Source: an uncultured Oscillospiraceae bacterium | GTDB lineage: Bacteria; Bacillota; Clostridia; Oscillospirales; Oscillospiraceae | Direction: 5' to 3' | Assembly (NCBI GenBank): GCA_934631005.1 | Contig: CAKTXA010000035.1 | Span: 1-23,945 of the forward strand | DNA length: 23,945 bases | Shown here: piece after piece, positions 1 through 7,168 of the stretch | Layout of the letters: the number at the start of each line of letters is the position of its first letter | How positions within the stretch are numbered: position 1 is the first letter of the stretch | The notes under the pieces: generated by a model | Told to the model about the DNA's origin: nothing | Database searches by the model: none | What the model saw: only the letters and a program-made list of their open reading frames with translations | Translations under genes and position numbers: made by a program

Positions 1-21
1 TTATGCCCTTTATTTTACTCC

Positions 22-60
22 AGACTGTAAATGATCTCCCCGAACAAACTGTAAATAATC
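22..60 (-). repeat. 39-bp end repeat, left copy
   Basis: Read on the minus strand, this begins GATTATTTACAG, has TGTTCGGGG in the middle and ends TTTACAGTCT. It aligns without gaps to the last 39 bases of the window (plus strand) at about 31 of 39 positions. Each copy carries two TTTACA boxes about 26 bp apart. Repeated boxes of this kind occur at the ends of some insertion sequences, but no transposase is visible, so the identity is open. Confidence 0.6.
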
Positions 61-75
61 ATACCGGGCTATACA

Positions 76-136
76 GCTTGCCCCGCCCCTACGTTACGAC
101 GAAACTTATTCACCCTTCACTCTTACTTCTTACTTC
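76..136. repeat. Family B intergenic repeat with AT-rich tail
   Basis: A GC-rich start (GCTTGCCCCGCCCCTACG) is followed by TTACGACGAAA and an AT-rich tail made of TTATTCAC / TTCACTCTTACTTCTTAC words. The same order of words recurs near 5388, 5695, 16841 and 18601, and as an inverted pair near 3221-3268. The tail ends directly against the U-tract side of the tpiA terminator. No coding potential is apparent. Confidence 0.75.
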
Positions 137-176
137 AAAAAAATCCCCGGCCCGTGTGGGCCGGGGGGATTTTTTT
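137..176 (-). terminator. Rho-independent terminator of tpiA
   Basis: On the minus strand a GC-rich stem (ATCCCCCCGGCC paired with GGCCGGGGAT, short loop) is followed by a run of T. It starts a few bases after the tpiA stop codon. A matching T/A run on the other side could make it work in both directions. Confidence 0.85.
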
Positions 177-179
177 GCT

Positions 180-956
180 TTACGCGGTGGGCTGGTTGGC
201 TGCTTCGATGATCTTGACGAACTTTTCGGGCACGAGGGACGCGCCGCCGATGAGGCCGCCGTCGATGTCGGGCTGGGCCAGCAGATCGAACGCGTTCTTC
301 TCGTTCATGGAGCCGCCGTACAGGATGGAGATGGCGCGGGAGACCTTGGCGCCGTACAGCTTGCGCACCACGGCGCGGATGTTCTCGCAGACCTCCTCCG
401 CCTGCTCCGGGGTCGCGGTCTTGCCGGTGCCGATGGCCCAGATGGGCTCATAGGCAATGATGATCTTGCGGATCTTATCCTCACCCACGCCGTGCAGGCC
501 GGCCTTGATCTGCATGGTGATCCACTCGGTGGTGATGCCCGTCTCGCGCTGCTCGAGGCTCTCGCCCACGCAGAGGATGGGAGACAGGCCGTTTTCCAGC
601 GCGGCAAGGACCTTGGCGTTCACGTCAGTGTCCGTCTCGCCCATGGCGCGGCGCTCGGAGTGGCCGAGAATGACGTACTTGCAGCCCGCGTCCACGAGCA
701 TATTCGCGGCGATCTCGCCGGTGTAGGCGCCGGAGGCGTTGGCGTTGCAGTTTTCCGCGCCGATGCCCACGCGCGTTTCACGCATGGCGCGCACGGCGGC
801 CGGGATGCACACGGCGGGCACGCACAGCGCCACGTCGCACCAGCGGCCCTTGGGCATGATGGTCTTGAATTCGGTCATAAACGCCTTCGTCTCCGACGGC
901 GTCTTGTTCATCTTCCAGTTCCCGGCGATGACAGTCTTGCGATATTTTCTGTTCAT
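180..956 (-). CDS. tpiA: Triosephosphate isomerase
   Basis: This 258-aa cytosolic enzyme interconverts dihydroxyacetone phosphate and glyceraldehyde 3-phosphate in glycolysis. Seen in the sequence: substrate lysine in NWKMNK (K15), catalytic histidine in GHSERR (H99), catalytic base in AYEPIWAIGTGKT (E170), and the phosphate-binding YGGS and GGAS loops near the C-terminus. Length is normal for the family. The frame is open further upstream to 1034, but those extra residues come from a repeat hairpin. The ATG at 956 is preceded by AGGAG about 11 nt upstream and begins the conserved family N-terminus. It lies downstream of pgk on the same strand, and the two are separated by repeats. No convincing promoter of its own was found, so it may depend on read-through from pgk. 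Confidence 0.97.
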   Translation of the reverse strand: MNRKYRKTVIAGNWKMNKTPSETKAFMTEFKTIMPKGRWCDVALCVPAVCIPAAVRAMRETRVGIGAENCNANASGAYTGEIAANMLVDAGCKYVILGHSERRAMGETDTDVNAKVLAALENGLSPILCVGESLEQRETGITTEWITMQIKAGLHGVGEDKIRKIIIAYEPIWAIGTGKTATPEQAEEVCENIRAVVRKLYGAKVSRAISILYGGSMNEKNAFDLLAQPDIDGGLIGGASLVPEKFVKIIEAANQPTA

Positions 957-984
957 GGTTTTCTCTACTCCTAAAATAATGATT

Positions 985-1296
985 GTTCCAAAACCTTCCC
1001 CATGTGGGGAAGGTTTGAGGTTTGCGCACCCCAAAGGCTCCTTTGTGTAAAAGGAGCTGTCAGCGAAGCTGACTGAGGAATTGCGCAGTAGGGGTGTCGC
1101 AAACTATGCGGCACCGATGCGAATTCGTAACAACCGAATCCTTTGGCCTGCTGTGTTCCACCTTTGGCATGGCTGAAACAACAACGTTCTGATTCCTTCA
1201 GTCAGCCTTCGGCTGACAGCTGTCCCTACCCTCTTTGCCCCTTCGGGGCATTTCCCCCTGATAGGGGGAATCGGCCCCGCAAGGGGAGGCCTTTTA
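985..1296. repeat. Family A variant repeat filling the pgk-tpiA gap
   Basis: This 340-bp gap holds no gene. It begins with a perfect 11-bp hairpin at 991-1016 (AAACCTTCCCC, loop ATGT). A left arm near 1056-1081 (GCTGTCAGCGAAGCTGACTG) is the inverse of a right arm near 1196-1222 (CAGTCAGCCTTCGGCTGACA). The right arm runs into a module at about 1223-1280 (GTCCCTACCCTCTTTG, CCCCTTCGGGG, CCCCCTGATAGGGGG). That module recurs almost unchanged at about 18481-18540. The arms resemble those of the family A copies further right, but the core between them differs. Confidence 0.7.
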
Positions 1297-2496
<1,200 letters not shown>

Positions 2497-2515
2497 AAGG
2501 ACCCTCCTTGTCAGT

Positions 2516-3001
2516 TTACCAGTTTACCATACCGCCCTGCCCCAGCAGATGCGGAAAATCCTGCTGCCGCAGCGCCTCAAACACGCCCACGGCGACCGAA
2601 TTGCTCAAATTCAGGCTCCGCGCCGCCGCGCGGATGGGGATGCGCACGCAATCGTCATAGTGCGCGGCGAGAAAATCCTCCGGCAGGCCCTTCGTCTCCT
2701 TGCCGAAGAAGAGAAAGCACCCGTCGGGGTAGCCGGTCTCGGCGTAGCTGCGGGGCGCCTTGGTGGAAAACAGGCGCATGGTCTGCACGTCATTCTTCGC
2801 GAAAAAGTCGGTAAGACTCTCGTACACGCGCACATCCACGAGGTGCCAGTAGTCCAGCCCCGCGCGCTTGACGGCCTTGTCGGAGATGTCAAAGCCGAGC
2901 GGCTTCACAAGATGCAGCACGCTCCCGGTGGCGGCGCAGGTGCGGGCGATATTGCCGGTATTCGCCGGGATCTCCGGCTCGACCAGAACGATGTGCAGCA
3001 T
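2516..3001 (-). CDS. trmL: tRNA (cytidine(34)-2'-O)-methyltransferase, SPOUT family
   Basis: This 161-aa SPOUT (knotted) methyltransferase is expected to 2'-O-methylate the wobble base of tRNA-Leu isoacceptors using S-adenosylmethionine. Seen: motif 1 EPEIPANTGNIAR (9-20), FGKETKGLP (99-107) and SLNLSNSVAV (129-138), the three SPOUT signature blocks in order, at the usual compact length. The frame is open 17 codons further upstream, but MLHIVLVEP is the family start. Its ATG at 3001 sits 6 nt after GGAGG. It is the promoter-proximal gene of a probable trmL-pgk-tpiA unit. Assignment to TrmL rather than another small SPOUT enzyme rests on the motif set and length. Confidence 0.93.
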   Translation of the reverse strand: MLHIVLVEPEIPANTGNIARTCAATGSVLHLVKPLGFDISDKAVKRAGLDYWHLVDVRVYESLTDFFAKNDVQTMRLFSTKAPRSYAETGYPDGCFLFFGKETKGLPEDFLAAHYDDCVRIPIRAAARSLNLSNSVAVGVFEALRQQDFPHLLGQGGMVNW

Positions 3002-3052
3002 ATCATGCCTCCGGGAAAACTGTATTTCTCGCCCGCAAACGTAAGCAAGCAT

Positions 3053-3081
3053 ATTCTATGACAAAACATCGCAGATTTCAA
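3053..3081 (-). promoter_or_regulatory. Promoter of trmL-pgk(-tpiA)
   Basis: On the minus strand TTGAAA (3076-3081) and TAGAAT (3053-3058) are separated by 17 nt and lie about 50 nt upstream of the trmL start. The fit to the sigma-A consensus is good. No other convincing promoter was seen for pgk. Confidence 0.75.
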
Positions 3082-3149
3082 CTGTTTTTACAGTGAAAAT
3101 GAAAAAACTTTCAGGATAAAATTTGTAATCCTGCACAAACCGCGGGACG

Positions 3150-3376
3150 TTGCCGCGCCGTAATGTAGGGGAGGGGCAGGATAGGTAAGAAGTAATAGCG
3201 AATAGTGAAGAAGTATTATTTAGTCGTAACGTAGGGGAGGAGCTTTCCCCTCCCCTACATTACGACTAAGAACGAAATATTCTTCATTTTTCATCATTCA
3301 TCATTCATTCCCCAACACGGAATGAATGATGAAGAATGAATATTAAAAATGAATAATAGGGGTCGTTTTGGTCCGC
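3150..3376. repeat. Family B repeat cluster with two large hairpins
   Basis: Two family B ends face each other. The arms at 3221-3240 and 3249-3268 (TAGTCGTAACGTAGGGGAGG) match at 19 of 20 positions across an 8-nt loop. The AT-rich tail contains a perfect 15-bp stem at 3297-3311 and 3319-3333 (TTCATCATTCATTCC) with a 7-nt loop. The block ends in GGGGTCGTTTTGGTCCGCA, which is also found, with small changes, just before the capA terminator near 5798. There is no coding potential. Confidence 0.75.
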
Positions 3377-3441
3377 ATAAAAAACAAGCACCCACGTTCG
3401 TGAGTGCTTGTAATCTGAAAAACTCAGCGCTTGGAGAACTG
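3376..3441 (-). pseudogene. Duplicated remnant of the rpsI 3' end and its terminator
   Basis: These 66 bases align without gaps to 3527-3592 (offset 151) with about 6 mismatches. They include the rpsI stop codon, the preceding codons and the whole terminator. On the minus strand the remnant still reads R-Q-F-S-K-R-stop, as in the real RpsI C-terminus (P-Q-F-S-K-R-stop). The rest of the gene is absent. The terminator copy at 3379-3411 is intact and would act as a second stop for rplM-rpsI transcripts. Confidence 0.8.
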
Positions 3442-3526
3442 TCGAAGCGTGAAGAAATCGTGCCGGTGGCACGATTTTAGCTTCGACCGCAGCGGCTATG
3501 CCGCGAGGACAGCCGCATATGCCGGG
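3442..3526. repeat. Nested hairpin between the two rpsI tails
   Basis: GTCGAAG at 3441-3447 pairs with CTTCGAC at 3481-3487. Inside this is a perfect stem ATCGTGCC / GGCACGAT (about 3457-3475). A second GC-rich part follows with GCGGCTATGCCGC. The function is unknown. It lies exactly between the two copies of the rpsI end, so it may have arrived with the duplication. Confidence 0.5.
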
Positions 3527-3529
3527 CAC

Positions 3530-3562
3530 AAAAAACAAGCACCCACGTTCGTGAGTGCTTGT
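3530..3562 (-). terminator. Terminator of rplM-rpsI
   Basis: On the minus strand the stem ACAAGCACTCACG / CGTGGGTGCTTGT is followed by TTTTTT, 12 bases after the rpsI stop codon. It is a classic rho-independent terminator, present a second time at 3379-3411. Confidence 0.88.
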
Positions 3563-3574
3563 AATTTGAAAGAT

Positions 3575-3979
3575 TCAGCGCTTGCTGAACTGCGGCGCGC
3601 GACGGGCGGCTTTGAGGCCGTACTTTTTGCGCTCCTTCATTCTCGGATCGCGGGTGAGGAAGCCGGCGGCCTTGAGGGCGGCGCGGAACTCGGGATTGAC
3701 GCCCAGCAGAGCGCGGGCGACGCCGTGACGGATGGCGCCGGCCTGGCCGGAGACGCCGCCGCCTTCGACGGTGCAGACGATGTCGACCTTGCCGACCATG
3801 TCCACGGTGTTCAGCGGCTGACGGACGACCATCTTCAGCGTATCCAGGCCGAAGTATTCGTCGATGTCACGACCGTTGATGATGATGGAGCCGGTGCCTT
3901 CCGGGAACAGACGCACGCGCGCGATGGAGGACTTGCGGCGGCCGGTGCCGTACTGATACTGTCTTTTGCTCTCGTACAT
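3575..3979 (-). CDS. rpsI: 30S ribosomal protein S9
   Basis: This 134-aa protein of the small ribosomal subunit has a C-terminal tail that reaches the P-site tRNA. Seen: YGTGRRKSSIARVRLFPEGTG at the N-terminus (16-21 region shortened here to key words GRRKSSIARV), GGGVSGQAGAIRHGVARAL in the middle, and the basic tail ending QFSKR, which is the universal S9 ending. The start at 3979 follows an ideal AGGAGGT site. It is 17 bp downstream of rplM in the usual rplM-rpsI order. A diverged copy of its 3' end lies 151 bp downstream. Confidence 0.98.
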   Translation of the reverse strand: MYESKRQYQYGTGRRKSSIARVRLFPEGTGSIIINGRDIDEYFGLDTLKMVVRQPLNTVDMVGKVDIVCTVEGGGVSGQAGAIRHGVARALLGVNPEFRAALKAAGFLTRDPRMKERKKYGLKAARRAPQFSKR

Positions 3980-3996
3980 AGTTCGTTACCTCCTGA

Positions 3997-4425
3997 TTAG
4001 TCCAAAGTCCAGGCTTCGGGCTTCTGCGCGGCATTCTCGTGCTCGGCGCCCTTGTAGATGTGCAGGCGGGTGAGCGCGGTGCGGCCGATGCTGTTCTTCG
4101 GCAGCATGCCCTTCACGGCCAGCTCCATCGCGAACTCGGGACGCTCGGCCATGAGCTTGCTGTACTTGACCTCTTTGAGGTTGCCGATCCAGCCGGTGTG
4201 ATGATAGTAGGTCTTCTGCTCGAGCTTCTTGCCCGTGAGGACGGCCTTGTCGGCGTTGACGATGATGACAAAATCACCGCAGTCCACGTTGGGGGTGAAG
4301 TCGGTCTTATGCTTGCCGCGCAGCAGCTTGGCGGCGGTCACAGCGGTACGGCCCATGGGCTTGCCGGCTGCGTCGAGAACGTACCATTTTCTCTGGACGG
4401 TCTCTTTCTTAGCCATAGTGGTCAT
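3997..4425 (-). CDS. rplM: 50S ribosomal protein L13
   Basis: This 142-aa early-assembly protein of the large subunit shows KWYVLDAAGKPMGRTA near the N-terminus, LLRGKHKTDFTPNVDCGD, the YYHHTGWIGNLK block and GMLPKNSIGR near the C-terminus, all typical of L13. The start is MTTMAKK. The ATG at 4425 is 7 nt from GGAGG, while the second ATG at 4416 would be 16 nt away and is less likely. It is the first gene of the rplM-rpsI operon, driven by the strong promoter at 4518-4546. A short hairpin sits just before its ribosome binding site. Confidence 0.98.
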   Translation of the reverse strand: MTTMAKKETVQRKWYVLDAAGKPMGRTAVTAAKLLRGKHKTDFTPNVDCGDFVIIVNADKAVLTGKKLEQKTYYHHTGWIGNLKEVKYSKLMAERPEFAMELAVKGMLPKNSIGRTALTRLHIYKGAEHENAAQKPEAWTLD

Positions 4426-4441
4426 TGTGTTTCCTCCGTTT

Positions 4442-4457
4442 GAAGGCCGGGGCCTTC
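4442..4457 (-). promoter_or_regulatory. Hairpin in the rplM leader, possible L13 autoregulatory site
   Basis: GAAGGCC and GGCCTTC form a perfect 7-bp inverted repeat in the rplM leader, a few bases upstream of the GGAGG site. Many Firmicutes have an L13 leader RNA at this place. I could not match this to that family base by base, so the assignment is positional only. Confidence 0.35.
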
Positions 4458-4517
4458 TATAAAAAATTTTGACAAATGTTGAGCGCGCGGTTAAAATAGC
4501 TCCAAACGCGCCCTACT

Positions 4518-4546
4518 TTTATACCACACGGCGCGGCGCGTGTCAA
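4518..4546 (-). promoter_or_regulatory. Strong promoter of rplM-rpsI
   Basis: On the minus strand TTGACA (4541-4546) and TATAAA (4518-4523) are spaced by exactly 17 nt, close to the perfect sigma-A consensus. They lie about 95 nt upstream of the rplM start, leaving a leader long enough for regulation. Confidence 0.88.
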
Positions 4547-4658
4547 CGAGTTTTTCGCGCAAAATCAAAAATTCGGCGGGTGTACTTCGATTTTCTCTGT
4601 TTTTCTCCCGCATACTCGCGAATGCTCGAAACGCAGATCACATTTTTGGAGGCAAGCC

Positions 4659-5405
4659 ATGCAGAAAATGATGGGCCTGATGCGCCGCTGCATCGACGAT
4701 TATCATATGATCGAATCCGGCGACCGGATCGCTGTGGGCGTGTCCGGCGGCAAGGATTCGCTGACGCTGCTCACTGTGCTCGCAGCGCTGCGCGCCTACT
4801 ATCCCAAGCCGTTCGAGCTCGAGGCGCTGAGCATCGACATGGGCCTCGGCGGCATGGACTTTGCGCCCGTGGAGCGGCTGTGCCGCGAGCTGGATGTGCC
4901 GTACACCATCCGCCATACCGAGATCGGCAAGATCATTTTTGACTACCGCAAGGAGAAAAATCCCTGCTCTATGTGCGCCAAAATGCGCCGCGGGGCGCTC
5001 AATGACCTCATTCTGGAGCACGGCTTTAACAAGGTGGCGCTCGGGCACCATTTTGACGACGCGGTGGAGACGATGCTGATGAGCCTTTTATATGAAGGCC
5101 GCATCGGCTGCTTTGAGCCGGTCACGTATCTCAGCCGCACGGGCGTGACGCAGATCCGCCCGATGCTGTACGTGGGCGAGCACGCCATCGAGCATTTTGC
5201 CGCGCGGATGCAGCTGCCCGTGGTGCACAACACCTGCCCCGCCGACAAGCACACCAAGCGGCAGGAGATCAAGGAGCTGATCGTCACCCTGCAGGCCCAG
5301 TACCCCGACCTCAAAACCAAAATCTTCGGCGCCATGCAGCGCCTGCCCCTGCCCCAGTGGGGGACGGGGGACGTAAAAAGTAAGAGTGAAGAGGTTTCGT
5401 CGTAA
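4659..5405 (+). CDS. ttcA: TtcA-family tRNA 2-thiocytidine synthetase-like protein
   Basis: This is a 248-aa PP-loop ATPase of the TtcA/TtuA group, which activates a tRNA base with ATP and inserts sulfur using an iron-sulfur cluster. Seen: PP-loop SGGKDS (29-34), the CSMC pair (C103, C106), GHHFDDAVET (129-138), and a third cysteine C193 in NTCPADKHTKR. These three cysteines fit the cluster ligands of TtcA. The ATG at 4659 is 6 nt from GGAGG. The last 12-15 residues (from about G235, ending KSKSEEVSS) and the TAA stop are encoded by a family B repeat, so the original C-terminus was probably shorter or different. It is divergent from rplM. The exact target base is inferred from the family. Confidence 0.85.
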   Translation: MQKMMGLMRRCIDDYHMIESGDRIAVGVSGGKDSLTLLTVLAALRAYYPKPFELEALSIDMGLGGMDFAPVERLCRELDVPYTIRHTEIGKIIFDYRKEKNPCSMCAKMRRGALNDLILEHGFNKVALGHHFDDAVETMLMSLLYEGRIGCFEPVTYLSRTGVTQIRPMLYVGEHAIEHFAARMQLPVVHNTCPADKHTKRQEIKELIVTLQAQYPDLKTKIFGAMQRLPLPQWGTGDVKSKSEEVSS

Positions 5406-5450
5406 TGTAGGGGCGGGGCTTGCCCCGCCCGCCGGTACGCAATATCGTTC
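5388..5450. repeat. Family B repeat overlapping the ttcA 3' end
   Basis: AAGTAAGAGTGAAG, TTTCGTCGTAATGTAGGGG and the palindrome GGGGCGGGGCTTGCCCCGCC are the inverse of the order seen at 76-136. The repeat provides the final codons and TAA stop of the thiolase gene. Confidence 0.75.
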
Positions 5451-5456
5451 TTTTGC

Positions 5457-5650
5457 GGCAGTGCCGATTTGTCAGAGACCCCTTGGCTTCCCCCGGGGGA
5501 AGCTGGCTGCGGAGCGTTAGCGGAGCAGACTGATGAGGGTCGGGGAGCAGTCACGTTTTGGCACAACTGCTAAGCCATCCGTAAGTGCTCCCCGGCCCTC
5601 ATCAGTCAGCCTGCGGCTGACAGCTTCCCCCGGGGGAAGCTATGGGGTGC
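5457..5650. repeat. Family A modular palindromic repeat, copy 1
   Basis: An outer palindrome (AGCTTCCCCC / GGGGGAAGCT) stands at each side. Inside are a left arm (CTGCGGAGCG..., ACTGATGAGGGTCGGGGAGCA), a core of about 30 bp (GTCACGTTTTGG...) and an inverse right arm (TGCTCCCCGGCCCTCATCAGT, then a GCCTGCGGC hairpin). The outer flanks (GGCAGTGCCGATT on the left, GGGGTGC on the right) are in the opposite order to copies 2-4, while the arms are in the same order. The 450-bp gap 5406-5855 holds only this, two family B repeats and the capA terminator. Confidence 0.85.
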
Positions 5651-5694
5651 ATTCCGCTCCGCGGTGCGTGCAAAAACACCAGCCGCCAACCAGC

Positions 5695-5819
5695 GGGAGG
5701 GGCAAGCCCCTCCCCTACGTTACGACGAAAATTATTCATTTTTCATCATTCATCATTCACTATTCATTATCCCCACGTAATGAATGCTGAAGAATGGGGT
5801 CGTTTTAGTTCGCACAAAA
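5695..5819. repeat. Family B repeat with long AT-rich tail
   Basis: GGGAGGGGCAAGCCCCTCCC, then CTACGTTACGACGAAA and a tail of TCATTTTTCATCATTCATCA words, ends with GGGGTCGTTTTAGTTCGCAC immediately beside the capA terminator. The same ending abuts the second rpsI terminator at 3376. It has opposite orientation to the family B repeat at 5388, so the two enclose family A copy 1. Confidence 0.75.
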
Positions 5820-5855
5820 CACCAGCGGCAAGGGCTTGTCCTTGCCGCTGGTGTT
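5816..5855 (-). terminator. Terminator of the secA-pgeF-SBP-capA run
   Basis: A 14-bp perfect stem (CACCAGCGGCAAGG, 5820-5833, with its inverse at 5840-5853) is flanked by A and T runs. It starts right after the CapA-like stop codon on the minus strand. Confidence 0.9.
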
Positions 5856-7166
5856 TTATTTGCCGGTCACTTTATTGTACAGCGCCCATAAATACTCGGG
5901 TGTGGCTTCGGGGATGCGGTGTTGGGTGGACATTTCGTCGGTGTAGTCTGCGAGGAGCATGGGGCGGTAGCTCCACCAGCCGGTATCCCGGTGAGAGATG
6001 AACGTGACCGTCGGCTGCAGCGCGGCGTCCTCCACGCGCGTGCCCGCGTCGTCCTTCACCAGCCGCAGGCTGGCCAGGCCGCCGAGCATCTGCTCCGCGC
6101 TCATCTGGTGCGAGAGGAAATTGCCCAGTGAGTAGAACACCGGCATCTGTTTGCCGTCTGCGCGGGTGAGCTGCTCCATCGGCTGCAGCACGTGCGGGTG
6201 CCCGCCGATGACGGCGTCCACGTTCTGCGCGGCAAAAAATTCCGCCCAGCCGCGCTGGTAATCGTTCGGCTCAAATTCGCCCTCCTCGCCCCAGTGGGCG
6301 AACACGATGACAAAATCCGCCTGCGCCCGCGCCGCTTCGATGTCGCGCGCGGCCTTGCCCCGGTCGAGGAAGTCGACCGTCCAGTCATGTTCCGGCTTTT
6401 CGTAGTTCACGCCGTAGGTGTAGTCGAGCAGTGCCACGCGCAGGCCGTTTTTCTCCACCACGCGGAGCGTGTCGGCATCCGCCTGCGAGTCGTGGATGCC
6501 GAGCAGCGTCACCTCGGGGTGCTGCTCGCGCCAGAACGAGGCGGTGTCGGAAATCCCCGTCCACCCCTTGTCATAGCAGTGATTCCCCGCCATCGTGACC
6601 ACGTTGAAGCCCGCCTGCGCCAGCGCGTCGCCCACCGCCGTGGGCGAGGCAAAGCGGGGGTAGTTATCATACAGCGCCGGGTCGTTCACAAAGATCGTCT
6701 CCTGCTGGATGCAGGCGAGGTCATAGTCCGCGATGACGGGCGCGATGTCCTGATAAAACGGCGTAAAATCATAGCCGCCGTCCGGCGTCTCCGCCGACCA
6801 GTAGACCGAGTTGTGGATGAGGTTATCGCCCACGGCCATCAGCCGCAGCGAGCGCTCGGCGGGCTCCGGCGGCGTCTGCTCGACGATCTCCGCCTCCAGC
6901 TCGCGCGCCGCAGGCGGCTGCGGGGGCTCGTCCGGCGTGACCTCCGGCGTTTCGACCGGCGCGTCCGCCGGGGCCTCGACCGGCGCTTGCGCCGCAGGCG
7001 GCTGCTCCATCGCGGCAGGCTGCGCCGTGGGGCGCGTCAGCCGCCAGACGCCGAACGCCAGCGCCGCCAGCACGATCACGCCCAAAACAGCCCAAAGTGC
7101 CAGCCCGCGTCTGGGGCGTGCGCACGCTTGCTCCGGAGCCCTGCTCGTTTCAAACCGTCCGCGCAT
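5856..7166 (-). CDS. CapA-family protein (poly-gamma-glutamate synthesis type metallophosphatase fold), membrane anchored
   Basis: This 436-aa protein has one membrane segment near residues 21-43, a Pro/Ala/Glu-rich linker (about 47-105) and an extracellular CapA domain. Seen in order: MAVGDNLIH (D114), QQETIF (156), NYPRFASP, MAGNHCYDKG (N195, H196), VFAHWGEE (H291), GGHPHVLQPME (H323, H325) and FYSLGNFLS. These are the conserved metallophosphoesterase-like residues of the PGA_cap family. CapA proteins take part in poly-gamma-glutamate export or anchoring, but many clostridial members stand alone with unknown substrates, and capB/capC are not present here. The ATG at 7166 is 7 nt from GGAGG and 2 bp after the upstream lipoprotein gene, so the two are translationally linked. 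The basis for a cell-wall or polymer role is family membership only. Confidence 0.9.
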   Translation of the reverse strand: MRGRFETSRAPEQACARPRRGLALWAVLGVIVLAALAFGVWRLTRPTAQPAAMEQPPAAQAPVEAPADAPVETPEVTPDEPPQPPAARELEAEIVEQTPPEPAERSLRLMAVGDNLIHNSVYWSAETPDGGYDFTPFYQDIAPVIADYDLACIQQETIFVNDPALYDNYPRFASPTAVGDALAQAGFNVVTMAGNHCYDKGWTGISDTASFWREQHPEVTLLGIHDSQADADTLRVVEKNGLRVALLDYTYGVNYEKPEHDWTVDFLDRGKAARDIEAARAQADFVIVFAHWGEEGEFEPNDYQRGWAEFFAAQNVDAVIGGHPHVLQPMEQLTRADGKQMPVFYSLGNFLSHQMSAEQMLGGLASLRLVKDDAGTRVEDAALQPTVTFISHRDTGWWSYRPMLLADYTDEMSTQHRIPEATPEYLWALYNKVTGK

Positions 7167-7168
7167 GA

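Noticed and set aside
957..1034. Upstream extension of tpiA by 26 residues
   Set aside because: The extra codons lie in a repeat hairpin, and the ATG at 956 has a Shine-Dalgarno sequence and begins the conserved N-terminus.
3305..3538. Small open frame of 77 codons in the repeat region next to rpsI
   Set aside because: It runs across repeat hairpins, the terminator copy and the rpsI remnant, and has no plausible ribosome binding site.
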